A DNA stretch of 49,814 nt from CAXBCP01 sp963974055 (GTDB taxonomy: Bacteria; Pseudomonadota; Alphaproteobacteria; MPNO01; UBA830): NCBI GenBank assembly GCA_963974055.1, contig CAXBCP010000033.1, forward strand, positions 1 to 49,814, in the 5' to 3' direction. Positions 31,413 to 40,297 of the stretch are shown here, one piece after another; the stretch's first letter is position 1, and each line of letters begins with the position of its first letter. A model generated the notes under the pieces. The model did no database searches, was not told the DNA's origin, and worked only from the letters and a program-made list of their open reading frames with translations. The translations under genes were made by a program, and so were the position numbers.

Positions 31413-31473
31413 CGGCTGGCTGACAGATTCATTCCGACCCGCGAGGAACGGAGGACGAATTTGCAGCCAGCCG
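31413..31473. other. Inverted repeat in the AhpD-like/FKBP gap
   Basis: Perfect 10-bp arms CGGCTGGCTG (31413-31422) and CAGCCAGCCG (31464-31473) are separated by 41 bp. They fall in the 235-bp gap after the AhpD-like gene. There is no T-tract, so it is a long-loop hairpin of unknown role. Confidence 0.4.
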
Positions 31474-31613
31474 CCCTCGCTGTTAGGTTGCCCCTTCAAT
31501 TCACAAATCGGTCGGAATTTCCCGGCCATTTTTCTGCCGGCCGGCCGATGCTCGGTATGTCGTCAGAGCAACCGCGATGTGCTGGATGCCCATCGGGAGA
31601 AAGTAGACATATC

Positions 31614-32054
31614 ATGGCCCAGGCCAATAACAGCGACACGGTCCGCATCACCTATACCGGCAAACTGAATGACGGCACCGTCTTCGATTCGTCCGAAGGA
31701 CGCGACCCGCTCGAATTCAAGATCGGTGAGAATACGATCATCCCGACCCTGGAAGAATCCGTCGTCGGCATGGCCGTCGGCGACAAGGCGACGGTAGAGG
31801 TCGCGGCTGAAAACGCCTATGGACCGCACCAGCCCGAAGCCGTTCAAACTGTCGAACGCTCGATGATTCCGGATGAGGTCGACCTCGCCATCGGCGCCCA
31901 GCTTCAGGCGACCGCGCCCGACGGTCAGGTGCTGGTCCTTACCGTCGCGCAGATCGAAGATACGACGGTCACGCTGGACGGCAATCACCCGCTTGCCGGA
32001 CAGGATCTTACCTTCGATATCGAACTGGTCGAGATCGTCGCGACGGCGGGTTAA
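31614..32054 (+). CDS. FKBP-type peptidyl-prolyl isomerase (SlyD-like)
   Basis: The 146-residue product is an FKBP fold with an inserted-flap domain, as in SlyD. Motifs are VRITYTGKLNDGTVFDSS at the start, the IIPTLEESVVGM helix, the AENAYG turn and the closing NHPLAGQDLTFDIELVEI. It lacks the His/Cys-rich metal tail of E. coli SlyD. It acts as a peptidyl-prolyl isomerase and chaperone in the cytosol. The ATG at 31614 has GGGAGA about 13 bp upstream; a frame to 31461 adds residues not seen in relatives. Confidence 0.93.
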   Translation: MAQANNSDTVRITYTGKLNDGTVFDSSEGRDPLEFKIGENTIIPTLEESVVGMAVGDKATVEVAAENAYGPHQPEAVQTVERSMIPDEVDLAIGAQLQATAPDGQVLVLTVAQIEDTTVTLDGNHPLAGQDLTFDIELVEIVATAG

Positions 32055-32092
32055 TCCGCCGACGCCTTTCCGCCCGCGCGGCTGAACTAGAT

Positions 32093-32125
32093 ACGGCCAT
32101 CGGTGGAAACACCGATGGCCGTTTG
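32093..32125 (+). terminator. Strong hairpin between the FKBP and DEAD-box genes, probable terminator
   Basis: A 13-bp perfect stem (32093-32105 and 32110-32122) with a GAAA tetraloop follows the FKBP stop by 38 bp. Only TTTG comes after it on the plus strand, so the U-tract is short. It lies between convergent genes and could act in both directions. Confidence 0.65.
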
Positions 32126-32153
32126 ATATTAAACCTGAACGTAAGAAGTCGGA

Positions 32154-33593
32154 TCAGGCAGGTTGCGTCTGGCGCGATCCCTGTTTGTTGTTCCGGCCGC
32201 GCGATCCGCGCCCCGGGCCGCCGGCGCCGCGCCCGCCCGTGCTCCGGCCACCGCCGGGTTTCGTGCCGAGCATCCGCGCAAGACCGTCACCGTCTCCCTC
32301 GTTGCCGGGCCGCGCATCGCGCCGTTGCTCCTGTCCCTGTCCGGACGGTTTGGACTTGGACCGGTTGTTCCGCGACGGCCGGTTGCCCGGACGCCCGCCC
32401 TTCGGCGTCGCATTGCGCGGCTGCCGGTTTCCGCCGCGCCCGCCCTGCTTTTCGGGCAGATCGTTCGCACCGCCATTGCCGGTGGATTTAATGGAATAGC
32501 CGACCAGTTTTTCGATATCGCGGAGAAATTCGCGTTCGCCGCCGTCGCACAGCGAGATGGCAATCCCGGATTTGCCGGCGCGCGCCGTCCGGCCGATGCG
32601 ATGGACGTAGGATTCGGGAATATTCGGCAATTCGAAATTGACGACATGGGACACGCTGTCCACATCGATTCCGCGGGCCGCGATATCGGTGGCCACCAGG
32701 ATCGTCACGCCGCCGGACTTGAACCCGTCTAGCGCCTTGGTGCGCTGGTTCTGGCTTTTATTGCCGTGGATCGCGGCCGCGGACAGGCCCGCGTCGGACA
32801 ATGCGCGCTGCACCTTGTCGGCGCCGCGCTTGGTGCGGGTGAAGACGATCGCCCGGTCCACGTCCGGTTTACCGAGAATATTAATCAGCGTGCTGCGTTT
32901 TGCCGACCGGTCGACCAGTATTACCTGCTGGTCTATTTTTTCGATCGGCCGCGATGTCGGTGCAACGGCCACCTCGGCCGGGTTGTTCAAAAAGTCGTTG
33001 GCGAGTTTCCGGATCGCCGGCGGCATGGTCGCCGACAGCAGGGCCGTCTGGCGTTCCCGCGGCACCCGCGCCATGATCTTGCGGATCGCCGGCATGAAAC
33101 CGAGATCGAGCATCTGATCGGCCTCGTCGAGGATGACCGTCTTTGTCTGTTCGAGACTGATTGCCCCGCCCTGCATGTGGTCGAGCAGCCGGCCCGGCGT
33201 GGCGACGAGAATATCGACCCCCCGCGCCATCGCCTTGATCTGCGGGCCGGGTTTTACCCCGCCGACGACCACGGCGACCTTCGTATGGCCGAACTGACCG
33301 TAGACGCGCACGCTTTCGGCGATCTGCGCCGCAAGTTCGCGCGTCGGCGCGAGGATCAGCGTGCCGCAGCATTTCTGCGGCGGCCGTTCGCGGCCGGTTG
33401 CGAGTTTGTGAAGAAGCGGCAGAACGAAGGAAGCGGTTTTGCCGGTCCCCGTCTGCGCTGTGCCCAGAATATCCCGTCCGGCGAGCATGGCGGGAATCAC
33501 CTGCTCCTGGATGGGTGTGGGATTGGTATAGCCCTCGGCCTCTACGGCCTTGAGGACGGTCTCGGCAAGGCCGAGATCACTGAAATGTTTCAA
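32154..33593 (-). CDS. DEAD-box ATP-dependent RNA helicase, RhlE-like
   Basis: The 479-residue product has the helicase motifs in order: the Q motif around GYTNPTPIQEQ, motif I AQTGTGKT at residues 46-53, Ia PTRELAAQ, TPGRLLD, motif II DEAD in ILDEADQMLDLGF, SAT, and in the second RecA domain VATDIAARGIDVD and HRIGRTARAG. The last 100 residues are a Gly, Arg, Asn and Pro-rich basic tail that would bind RNA. RhlE-type helicases act in ribosome assembly and cold response. The start at 33593 is the canonical MKHFSDLGL. It is a single-gene unit between convergent and unrelated neighbours. Confidence 0.95.
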   Translation of the reverse strand: MKHFSDLGLAETVLKAVEAEGYTNPTPIQEQVIPAMLAGRDILGTAQTGTGKTASFVLPLLHKLATGRERPPQKCCGTLILAPTRELAAQIAESVRVYGQFGHTKVAVVVGGVKPGPQIKAMARGVDILVATPGRLLDHMQGGAISLEQTKTVILDEADQMLDLGFMPAIRKIMARVPRERQTALLSATMPPAIRKLANDFLNNPAEVAVAPTSRPIEKIDQQVILVDRSAKRSTLINILGKPDVDRAIVFTRTKRGADKVQRALSDAGLSAAAIHGNKSQNQRTKALDGFKSGGVTILVATDIAARGIDVDSVSHVVNFELPNIPESYVHRIGRTARAGKSGIAISLCDGGEREFLRDIEKLVGYSIKSTGNGGANDLPEKQGGRGGNRQPRNATPKGGRPGNRPSRNNRSKSKPSGQGQEQRRDARPGNEGDGDGLARMLGTKPGGGRSTGGRGAGGPGRGSRGRNNKQGSRQTQPA

Positions 33594-33869
33594 GTGTCGT
33601 CTTTCATATTACCGGCGCGGTTCACGAATCCATGCGGATTGCGCGCGACGATTATTCAAATTTTAGGGAGCTCGCGTAGATCAGCTGCCTGCGTATGTGC
33701 GTCTTGGCACGGCGTTGGAGCAACGATCAATACGGATAAGGACAATTGCGCAACAGCCGATCGCCTTTGACGATTTCATCATCCTCTACGCGAGGCGCGT
33801 TCGGCTGTTGGGTTCATATATGGTCATACGATGGTTAATAGCAACTTAATTCGGCCCCTTTCCCGATCT
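33594..33869. other. Intergenic region upstream of the DEAD-box gene
   Basis: The 276 bp carry the promoter of the minus-strand helicase gene and the 3' end of the oxygenase gene. An AT-richer part near 33646-33670 could be the promoter. No hairpin with a U-tract and no open frame with family similarity was found. Confidence 0.4.
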
Positions 33870-34574
33870 TTAAGTCGCATCGTGCAGGATCATGCCGAGC
33901 GTATACCGCATCCCGGATCGCACGCGGCTGACGCCATGACGCATTGTAACCCTGTAGAAACCGCGGCTTCCCTGCACCGGGCGTTGATTGACGGGGAAGA
34001 CAACGGCATCGCCGCGGCCAAGCGGAACCACTTCGGCCCGGGACTGCATCCGGGGACGCTGTTCGGTCAGCACGAACTCGCCGCCCGTGAAATCCCGGTC
34101 CGGTTCCGAGAGCAGGACCGTCACCTGCAACGGAAACACGATATCCCCGTAGCGGTCCTGATGGAGGCAATTGTAGTCGCCGGGCCCGTATTTGAGCACC
34201 AGCGGGGTCGGTTTCGTCTGCCCGGCGTCGCGGCATTCCGCCAGGAATTCGGAATGCTCGGCCGGAAACCGTGTTTCCAGCCCCATCGCCGCATGCCAGC
34301 GATTGGCGATCGCGGCCAGCGGCGGATATACCGCCTGCCGAAGTGCGGCAACCGTATCGGGAAGCGGATAGGCAAAATACCTGTACTCGCCGCGCCCGAA
34401 ATTATGCCGCGCCATCACGACCCGATTACGAAACAGCCCGTCGCACCCATAGGTTCCGGCCAAATCCCTGCAGGTGTCGTCGGGCAGCAGGTTACGGATA
34501 ACGGCACAGCCCTCCGCGTCCAGGGCAAATTCCGTCGCCTGCCATTCCCGGGCGCCGATATGTCGAATTGTCAT
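33870..34574 (-). CDS. 2OG-Fe(II) oxygenase (prolyl 4-hydroxylase-like)
   Basis: The 234-residue product has the Fe(II) and 2-oxoglutarate core of the P4H-like group: HxD in NCLHQDRYGD, a distal His in VTMRHGVSRV, and the Arg in RYTLGMILHD. The N-half is rich in helices and may hold the substrate. The start at 34574 (MTIRHIGAREW) replaces a longer frame start at 34724 that lacks family features. It is divergent from the DHCW cupin gene with 121 bp between. The substrate could be a small molecule or protein side chain. It sits near a flavin halogenase-like gene, which suggests a tailoring context. Confidence 0.87.
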   Translation of the reverse strand: MTIRHIGAREWQATEFALDAEGCAVIRNLLPDDTCRDLAGTYGCDGLFRNRVVMARHNFGRGEYRYFAYPLPDTVAALRQAVYPPLAAIANRWHAAMGLETRFPAEHSEFLAECRDAGQTKPTPLVLKYGPGDYNCLHQDRYGDIVFPLQVTVLLSEPDRDFTGGEFVLTEQRPRMQSRAEVVPLGRGDAVVFPVNQRPVQGSRGFYRVTMRHGVSRVRSGMRYTLGMILHDAT

Positions 34575-34695
34575 CGTGTCAATCTGCCCCGAAGCGGGGG
34601 CCGGAGCATTCCGGATATTGCTTTTATATCCCCCGGACTTGACGTCCGTCACCGAAACGCGCTGACATCCCGCCCCGCCAGATTGAGGACGTTTC

Positions 34696-35025
34696 ATGCA
34701 GATCGACAATATTCCCTTCGGCAATACCGACTGGTCCGAGGTCGAACCGACCGAACACGCCGGCGAGACCGGAACAGCCTATTGGCGAACCCGGAATTTC
34801 GGGCCGATCCGGGTGCGGATGCTCGAATATTCTCCCGGATACCTGGCCGACCACTGGTGCGTCAAAGGACACATCCTGTTCTGCCTCGAGGGCGAATTGC
34901 ACACGGAGCTCGAGGACGGCCGCACCTTCGTGCTGACCCCGGGAATGAGCTATCAGGTTGCCGACAATGCGGAACCCCACCGGTCGTCCACCACAACCGG
35001 CGCAAAGCTTTTCGTCGTCGACTGA
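34696..35025 (+). CDS. DHCW-motif cupin fold protein
   Basis: The 109-residue product is a small cupin. The segment ADHWCVKGHILFCLEGEL is the signature region of this group; the pair of barrel halves ends with PGMSYQVADN and HRSSTTTGAKLFVVD. The biochemical role of the group is not known. The ATG at 34696 has GAGGA upstream. It is divergent from the 2OG oxygenase and convergent with the halogenase-like gene. Confidence 0.88.
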   Translation: MQIDNIPFGNTDWSEVEPTEHAGETGTAYWRTRNFGPIRVRMLEYSPGYLADHWCVKGHILFCLEGELHTELEDGRTFVLTPGMSYQVADNAEPHRSSTTTGAKLFVVD

Positions 35026-35080
35026 AAAACGCAGGTGAAGCTTCTGACCCTCCCGGTTGCCGAACGGCGTCTCACCGCAT

Positions 35081-36421
35081 TCAGTTTCCCCGGGAAGTCT
35101 CGTTTTCCGGCATGGACAGCGCCGGCAACCGCCGCAACCGTTCCGACGCTTTTTTGTCGGCCTGCAGGTTCCTGAACCGCGCGAATGCATAGATCAGCCG
35201 GAACAATCCGAGCCGCCAGGCAAGCCCGCCACCGCCGTAAAAATCGCCGGCAAGAACGGAAATGACGGCATTTTTCACGCCGAGCGGGTTCCGCGGGGTC
35301 ATGAAAAGATCCCGGAACGTAGGCGAATTGAACCGCACCACGAACCAGGAAACCCGCCGGATCGCGCCATCGATGTCTTTCTGGTAGCGGCGCAAACGCG
35401 CTTTTCGCCGTCGCGGCCGATCGATGATCGCATTTACCGCGTCGGCCGCGCGCTCGGCACTGCTCATCGCAAGAAGAACCCCGGTCGAAAACACGGGGTC
35501 GACGAACGCGTATGAATCCCCGACGAGGAGGTACCCGTCTCCGTAAGCAGACGCCGCTTTATAGGAATAATTTCCGGCGCCGTTCACATCGCTTATCCGC
35601 TTCGCCTCCTTCAACACGTCCCAGGCCCGGGGGCAAAGACGCAATGTCGCCTCCATAAAATCTTCAAGGGATGTATTCCGGGTTTTCAGGTAGTCCGGCA
35701 TGCAGACCGCGCCGATACTGGTGACCCCGTCCGGCAGCGGGATCATCCATATCCACCCATGATCGAACCAGTAGATCGATATGTTTCCCGCTGTACCCCA
35801 TGCGTCGGGACTGACGTTTTCGTAATGCGCAAACAGGGCCGCGCTATTGTGACGACTGTCGCGCGCCCGAATGCCATTCTGCCGTGCGAGAAAACCGTCG
35901 CGCCCGGAGGCATCGACAAGATAATCCGCATGTATTTCCCGCGGAATGCCGTTTTCGGAAAGGGTCAGCTTCCACCCATCCGCCGATCGCCGGCTCTCGG
36001 TCACCGTACAATTTTCCTGCAGGACAGCCCCGGCGGCTGCCGCGTTCCGGAACAGTATTTCATCGAAATCGGCGCGCCGGACCTGATAGGAAAACGGCAG
36101 GACCGGTTCCATCGAGTCGCGAAAGAGAAAGGTCTGGCGCTGGCGGTGATCCGGCGACACGAATTCCGCCCCCGGTTTGTACACGCCGATCCCGACGATC
36201 TCTTCGGCAACCCCGAGACGTTCGAGGATCGGAAGCGTATGCGGCAACAGGGATTCGCCGATATGAAAGCGCGGGTGCTGCGCTTTATCGACCAGTACGA
36301 CCCGCCTGCCCTTCTGGGCGAGCAGGCTCGCCGCCGTTGCACCGGCGGGCCCGCCGCCGATGACGGCGACATCGTACGAGCCGCATTCCCGGGGCTCAGT
36401 TTCGGAGCATTCTCGTGACAT
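35081..36421 (-). CDS. Flavin-dependent halogenase-like FAD oxidoreductase
   Basis: The 446-residue product has an FAD-binding GxGxxG (DVAVIGGGPAGATAASLL) near the start, the GESLLPHT phrase of the tryptophan-halogenase/geranylgeranyl-reductase group, the WxWxIP motif (WIWMIPL) that marks flavin-dependent halogenases, and a second flavin motif in DGYLLVGDSYAFVDPVF. Known halogenases also need a catalytic Lys about 79 residues after the FAD site; the K in GRRVVLVDKAQHP is close to the FAD motif and I cannot confirm the true one. ATG at 36421 is used; a GTG at 36457 is possible. The C-terminus extends past the core. It may instead be a non-halogenating reductase of the same superfamily. Confidence 0.82.
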   Translation of the reverse strand: MSRECSETEPRECGSYDVAVIGGGPAGATAASLLAQKGRRVVLVDKAQHPRFHIGESLLPHTLPILERLGVAEEIVGIGVYKPGAEFVSPDHRQRQTFLFRDSMEPVLPFSYQVRRADFDEILFRNAAAAGAVLQENCTVTESRRSADGWKLTLSENGIPREIHADYLVDASGRDGFLARQNGIRARDSRHNSAALFAHYENVSPDAWGTAGNISIYWFDHGWIWMIPLPDGVTSIGAVCMPDYLKTRNTSLEDFMEATLRLCPRAWDVLKEAKRISDVNGAGNYSYKAASAYGDGYLLVGDSYAFVDPVFSTGVLLAMSSAERAADAVNAIIDRPRRRKARLRRYQKDIDGAIRRVSWFVVRFNSPTFRDLFMTPRNPLGVKNAVISVLAGDFYGGGGLAWRLGLFRLIYAFARFRNLQADKKASERLRRLPALSMPENETSRGN

Positions 36422-36672
36422 AAAACCGGCACTGCAATTATTGATGACCCCGGACACGGTCGAAAGTGCAGCCTGAATTCCGGTGATCCTGGCGCATTGT
36501 TATCGTTGTTTAATCGTATCGCCTGAAACGTATTCTAGCCCCGCCGCTCGCCATGCCGCAAGCGGCGCCCCTGCCCGGAAGCGGAACAAACCTTTTGCGG
36601 CCGGGGGTTTCCCAAATGCCGCCGCCGCGAATACAGTATGGCCGGTACAACACAAATAACGGACAGTTCCAC

Positions 36673-38391
36673 GTGGCAGATATCGCATCGAAACGCTTCG
36701 ACTACATCATTCTCGGCGGCGGGTCGGCAGGCTGCGTGCTCGCCAACCGCCTGTCGGCAAACGGATCGAACGAAGTCCTGCTGGTTGAAGCAGGAAAGGA
36801 CTACACCCCGGGCAACGAGCCTGCAGACATGCTGGATTCCTATCCCATGGGCGCGTCCTTCAACCCCGCCTATCACTGGCGCGAACTTCAGGTCCGGCTG
36901 TCCCACACCCCGTCGAACAGCGCCCGGCGGGCCGCCCCGCGTTTCATGGAACAGGCACGGGTGGTCGGCGGCGGCTCGGCGATCAATGCCCAGATGGCCA
37001 ACCGGGGCTCACCGCTGGATTACAACGAATGGGAAGAAAAAGGCGCCAGCGGCTGGAACTGGGACAGCGTGCTGCCCTATTTCCGCAAGCTGGAAACCGA
37101 TCACGATATCCAGGACGAATACCACGGCAGTGACGGCCCCATTTCCATTCGCCGCGTCCCGCGGGAACACTGGCCGGAATTCACCCATGCCGTATCCGGC
37201 GTGCTCACCGATACCGGCCTGGCAGAGGTCCCCGACCAGAACGGGCTGTTCGAGGACGGCTGGTTCCGCAGCACCATTTCCAACAAGGACGAAACCCGCG
37301 TCTCGGCGTCGATGGGCTATCTGAACACGGATGTCCGGGCACGCCCGAACCTGCATATCCTGCCGGAAACCACGGTCGAGAAACTCACCTTCAGCGGCCG
37401 GACCGTTACCGGCGCCGTCGTCAACCGGGGCGGTTCCAGGCTAACCCTGCAGGGCGGGCATATCATCGTGTCCACCGGCGCCCTGCACACGCCGGCGCTG
37501 TTGATGCGATCGGGCATCGGACGCGGCGCGCATCTGAACGAAATGGGGATCGACGTGATCGCGGACCGTCCCGGCGTCGGCGCGAATCTCAACGAACACC
37601 CGACGATCGCGGTATCGGCCTATCTCAAGTCGCGGGCGCGGCTCGGTCCCGATATCGGCACCCGCCGCCATGCCCAGGTGTCGTTCCGGTACAGTTCAGG
37701 GGTCGCGGAATGCGGGCCCGGCGACATGTACGTATCCGTGACCGCCAAATCCGCCTGGCATGCGGTCGGGCAGCGGCTCGGGTCGTTCCTGATGTGGTGC
37801 AACAAGCCCTATTCGCGCGGCCGCGTCCTGCTGAACAGTGCCGCCCCGGCGGCGGAGCCCGACGTGGACTTCAACCTGCTGTCCGACCGGCGGGATTACG
37901 AACGGCTCGCCGAAGGCGTGCACCGGATGGCGGGATATTTCGCCCATCCCGCCATGGCCGGCATTACCGCCGACGCATTTCCCAGTTCTTATTCCGAACG
38001 GGTGCGCCGGATCGGCGCGGTCAACACGAAGAACCGCATCCTCACCAACGTCCTCGCCGCGATTCTCGACGGCCCCGCCCCGCTGCGCCGTGCCGCCATC
38101 AAGGGGTTTATCACCATGGGCGACACGCTGACTGACCTGATGGGCGACGAAAAAAGAATGGAAGCGTTTATCCGCGAAAACGTGACCGGCTGCTGGCACC
38201 CATCGGGGACCGCCCGGATGGGAGCGGCCGACGATCCCAATGCGGTGACGGCGCCGGATGGCAGCGTTTACGGCGTCGACGGGCTGACCGTGTGCGACGC
38301 GTCGCTGTTCCCCTGCGTGCCGCGGGCCAATACCAACATTCCGACGATCATGTGCGCCGAAAAAATCGCGGACGGGTTGCTGGCGGGGTAG
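36673..38391 (+). CDS. GMC-family oxidoreductase
   Basis: The 572-residue product has the GMC signatures: ADP-binding IILGGGSAGCVLANRLS at the N-terminus, the family phrase RVVGGGSAINAQM, TGALHTPALLMRSGIG in the middle, and the active-site end with CWHPSGTARMG and NTNIPTIMCAEKIADGLL. FAD-linked oxidation of an alcohol is expected. Start GTG at 36673 gives the normal N-terminus; earlier frame starts at 36553 and 36616 have no good site. The 251-bp gap to the halogenase-like gene is divergent and contains TTGTTT and TATTCT boxes for the plus strand. A weak terminator follows. Confidence 0.92.
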   Translation: MADIASKRFDYIILGGGSAGCVLANRLSANGSNEVLLVEAGKDYTPGNEPADMLDSYPMGASFNPAYHWRELQVRLSHTPSNSARRAAPRFMEQARVVGGGSAINAQMANRGSPLDYNEWEEKGASGWNWDSVLPYFRKLETDHDIQDEYHGSDGPISIRRVPREHWPEFTHAVSGVLTDTGLAEVPDQNGLFEDGWFRSTISNKDETRVSASMGYLNTDVRARPNLHILPETTVEKLTFSGRTVTGAVVNRGGSRLTLQGGHIIVSTGALHTPALLMRSGIGRGAHLNEMGIDVIADRPGVGANLNEHPTIAVSAYLKSRARLGPDIGTRRHAQVSFRYSSGVAECGPGDMYVSVTAKSAWHAVGQRLGSFLMWCNKPYSRGRVLLNSAAPAAEPDVDFNLLSDRRDYERLAEGVHRMAGYFAHPAMAGITADAFPSSYSERVRRIGAVNTKNRILTNVLAAILDGPAPLRRAAIKGFITMGDTLTDLMGDEKRMEAFIRENVTGCWHPSGTARMGAADDPNAVTAPDGSVYGVDGLTVCDASLFPCVPRANTNIPTIMCAEKIADGLLAG

Positions 38392-38420
38392 CGAGGACAG
38401 ACATTCCGCAGCGGAGGAAC

Positions 38421-38440
38421 CCCGCCGGGCGGGCGTTTTT
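38421..38440 (+). terminator. Weak terminator-like hairpin after the GMC gene
   Basis: CCCGC (38421-38425) and GCGGG (38429-38433) form a short stem with a 3-nt loop, followed by CG and TTTTT. It is 30 bp past the GMC stop and touches the stop of the convergent decarboxylase gene. The stem is only 5 bp, so the call is tentative. Confidence 0.45.
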
Positions 38441-38844
38441 CAGCCTGCCTGTCCGCCTTCGTCCCGGACTTCCTGAAACACCCTTTCGGCGATAATCAGC
38501 GCTTCGCGGACCGTCGGCACGCCGATATACCCGCCGAGATGCAGCATCGCCTCGGTGAGTTCCTCTTCGGTCCAGCCGAGACCCAGGGCGAACCGGATGT
38601 GGATTTCGAGCTCCGGCCAGCAGTGATTGCACACGTCCGAGGTCAGCGTGACCATCGCCCGGGTCTTGTGATCGAGGCCGGGACGCGCCCACAGCATGCC
38701 GAATACCGCCTCCGTCGCGTAATCGGCGAATTTCTCCATCACCGGCCCGGCATAGACCGACCCTGCCATCCTGTCGGCCATCGCCTCGCCCATCACCGCG
38801 CGCCGGGTCGCGGCGCCTTTTATGTAATTTTCGCTTTTGGCCAC
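38440..38844 (-). CDS. Carboxymuconolactone decarboxylase family protein
   Basis: The 134-residue product has the family size and the CxxC pair C72 and C75 (DVCNHCWPELEIH) with the following His82, then ALGLGWTEEELTEAMLHLGGYIG. True 4-carboxymuconolactone decarboxylases act in the protocatechuate branch; others are AhpD-like. The ATG at 38842-38844 has an AGAACC-type weak site. It follows the Rieske gene on the same strand (192-bp gap), so it could be the last gene of the minus-strand aromatic set, or separate. Confidence 0.92.
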   Translation of the reverse strand: MAKSENYIKGAATRRAVMGEAMADRMAGSVYAGPVMEKFADYATEAVFGMLWARPGLDHKTRAMVTLTSDVCNHCWPELEIHIRFALGLGWTEEELTEAMLHLGGYIGVPTVREALIIAERVFQEVRDEGGQAG

Positions 38845-39036
38845 GTCGGTTCTCCGGTCAGGTTTTCAGGATGCGAACGGGAAATGTTACGGAGCATAGC
38901 GGAGACCTGCCACGGCACACCACTGACGAACGCCCTGCCGCAACACGGGGAAGAGGCTTTCACACACATTCCGTTCCGCCGGACACCGCAATCTGCGGGC
39001 AGGATCGTGCCCCCGGCAGCGCGCCGGTTTGCGTGC

Positions 39037-40128
39037 CTACTCTGCCGCCTGGGCGAAAGGCTGCGATACGACCCCGTCATCGGCGAGCAGGGCCGGCGGG
39101 GCGCAATAGGTCGGGTCGTCGGCCTCGCGCTGGATCATGGCGTCGAGCAGGCGCCGCCCCGTCACCGGGCCCTTGTCCACTTTCACGGCCATCTGCGGCA
39201 GCTTCGGCATGCCTTCTTCCTGCAGCCGCCGGTCCTGCATTTCCAGCAGGCCCCGATCCTCCTTGAAGGTCCGGTCGGTGGCGGTATAGATGCCGTCGTT
39301 CAGTTCGTCGTCATCCAGCCGGAAATTGCGGGCCAGCCCCCAGATATAATGGGACGTATGGTCGGTTTCGGGTGTGATGAGATGGATCGGCCGCATCATC
39401 AGATGATCGGCATTACGATCCGTGCCGACGGCGTGGAAGCCGACCTCGGTCATGTTGAACCCGGGCGCCATGTAAATCGCGATCTGCCAGCGGTTGATGC
39501 GCCCGTCATGGCCCTGGGCAAGCGCGAAGAACGGCGGCGGTTCGATATTCGGCATTTCGCGGTGCGCCCGCACCACGCGGTCGTCGATGACTTCCGTGAT
39601 CACCGGCGAATCGGCGACCGCATCGTTGCCGATGGTGTGCTTGTGGATATAGGTTTCGTGCGACAGGTCGAGCAGGTTGTCGTTGATCAGGCGGTAATCG
39701 GCGTTGAAATGAAGATAGCCGGTGGTCGCCTTCCAGCCCGGCCCGTCCATCCAGTGCAAATCGGGGATCAAATCCGTGTCCGCGAACTCGGCCGCCCCCA
39801 TCCAGATCCAGATCAGCCCATGGCGTTCGGCGACCGGGAAGGTCCTGACGCCGGCGTTCTGCGGCGCCCGGTCCTGTCCCGGCACGAAGGCGCAGTTGCC
39901 GGTCGCATCGAACCGGAGGCCGTGATAACCGCATTCGACCAGGCCGTTAACCGTTTTGCCGGTGGACAGGGGAACCAGGCGGTGGGGACAACGGTCCTCC
40001 AGCGCCCCGATCGACCCGTCTGCCATACGCCACAGGATCACGGGCTGGTTCAGGAACGTGCGCGCAAACAGTTGATCGGTAATTTCATGCGCATGTGCCG
40101 CAACGTACCAGCAGTTTCTCGGAAACAT
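39037..40128 (-). CDS. Rieske (2Fe-2S) aromatic ring-hydroxylating oxygenase, VanA-like
   Basis: The 363-residue product starts MFPRNCWYVAAHAHEI, as in vanillate monooxygenase alpha subunits. The Rieske ligands are C47-x-H49 and C66-x2-H69 (CPHRLVPL and CGYHGLRF); the iron site is in NLLDLSHETYIH. It hydroxylates or O-demethylates an aromatic substrate. The start at 40128 is used, as AGGTGG lies just upstream; a GTG two codons earlier is also possible. It follows the FAD monooxygenase gene on the same strand (169 bp) and so belongs with the aromatic set to its right. No reductase gene is present. Paralogue of the gene at 6435-7502. Confidence 0.93.
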   Translation of the reverse strand: MFPRNCWYVAAHAHEITDQLFARTFLNQPVILWRMADGSIGALEDRCPHRLVPLSTGKTVNGLVECGYHGLRFDATGNCAFVPGQDRAPQNAGVRTFPVAERHGLIWIWMGAAEFADTDLIPDLHWMDGPGWKATTGYLHFNADYRLINDNLLDLSHETYIHKHTIGNDAVADSPVITEVIDDRVVRAHREMPNIEPPPFFALAQGHDGRINRWQIAIYMAPGFNMTEVGFHAVGTDRNADHLMMRPIHLITPETDHTSHYIWGLARNFRLDDDELNDGIYTATDRTFKEDRGLLEMQDRRLQEEGMPKLPQMAVKVDKGPVTGRRLLDAMIQREADDPTYCAPPALLADDGVVSQPFAQAAE

Positions 40129-40297
40129 TTCCACCTCACCGATATTTTTGTCTCTGAATTATCGCAACAGTCGCCAATTTATCAACGCTAAATCGCCGCG
40201 CTGTCAGACGACCACCCCGAAGACCGAGACCGCCTTCATGCCGGCGACAGGCGATTAGCCACACAGAAACCACAGCGGCGCTGCGGAAAACGACCGC

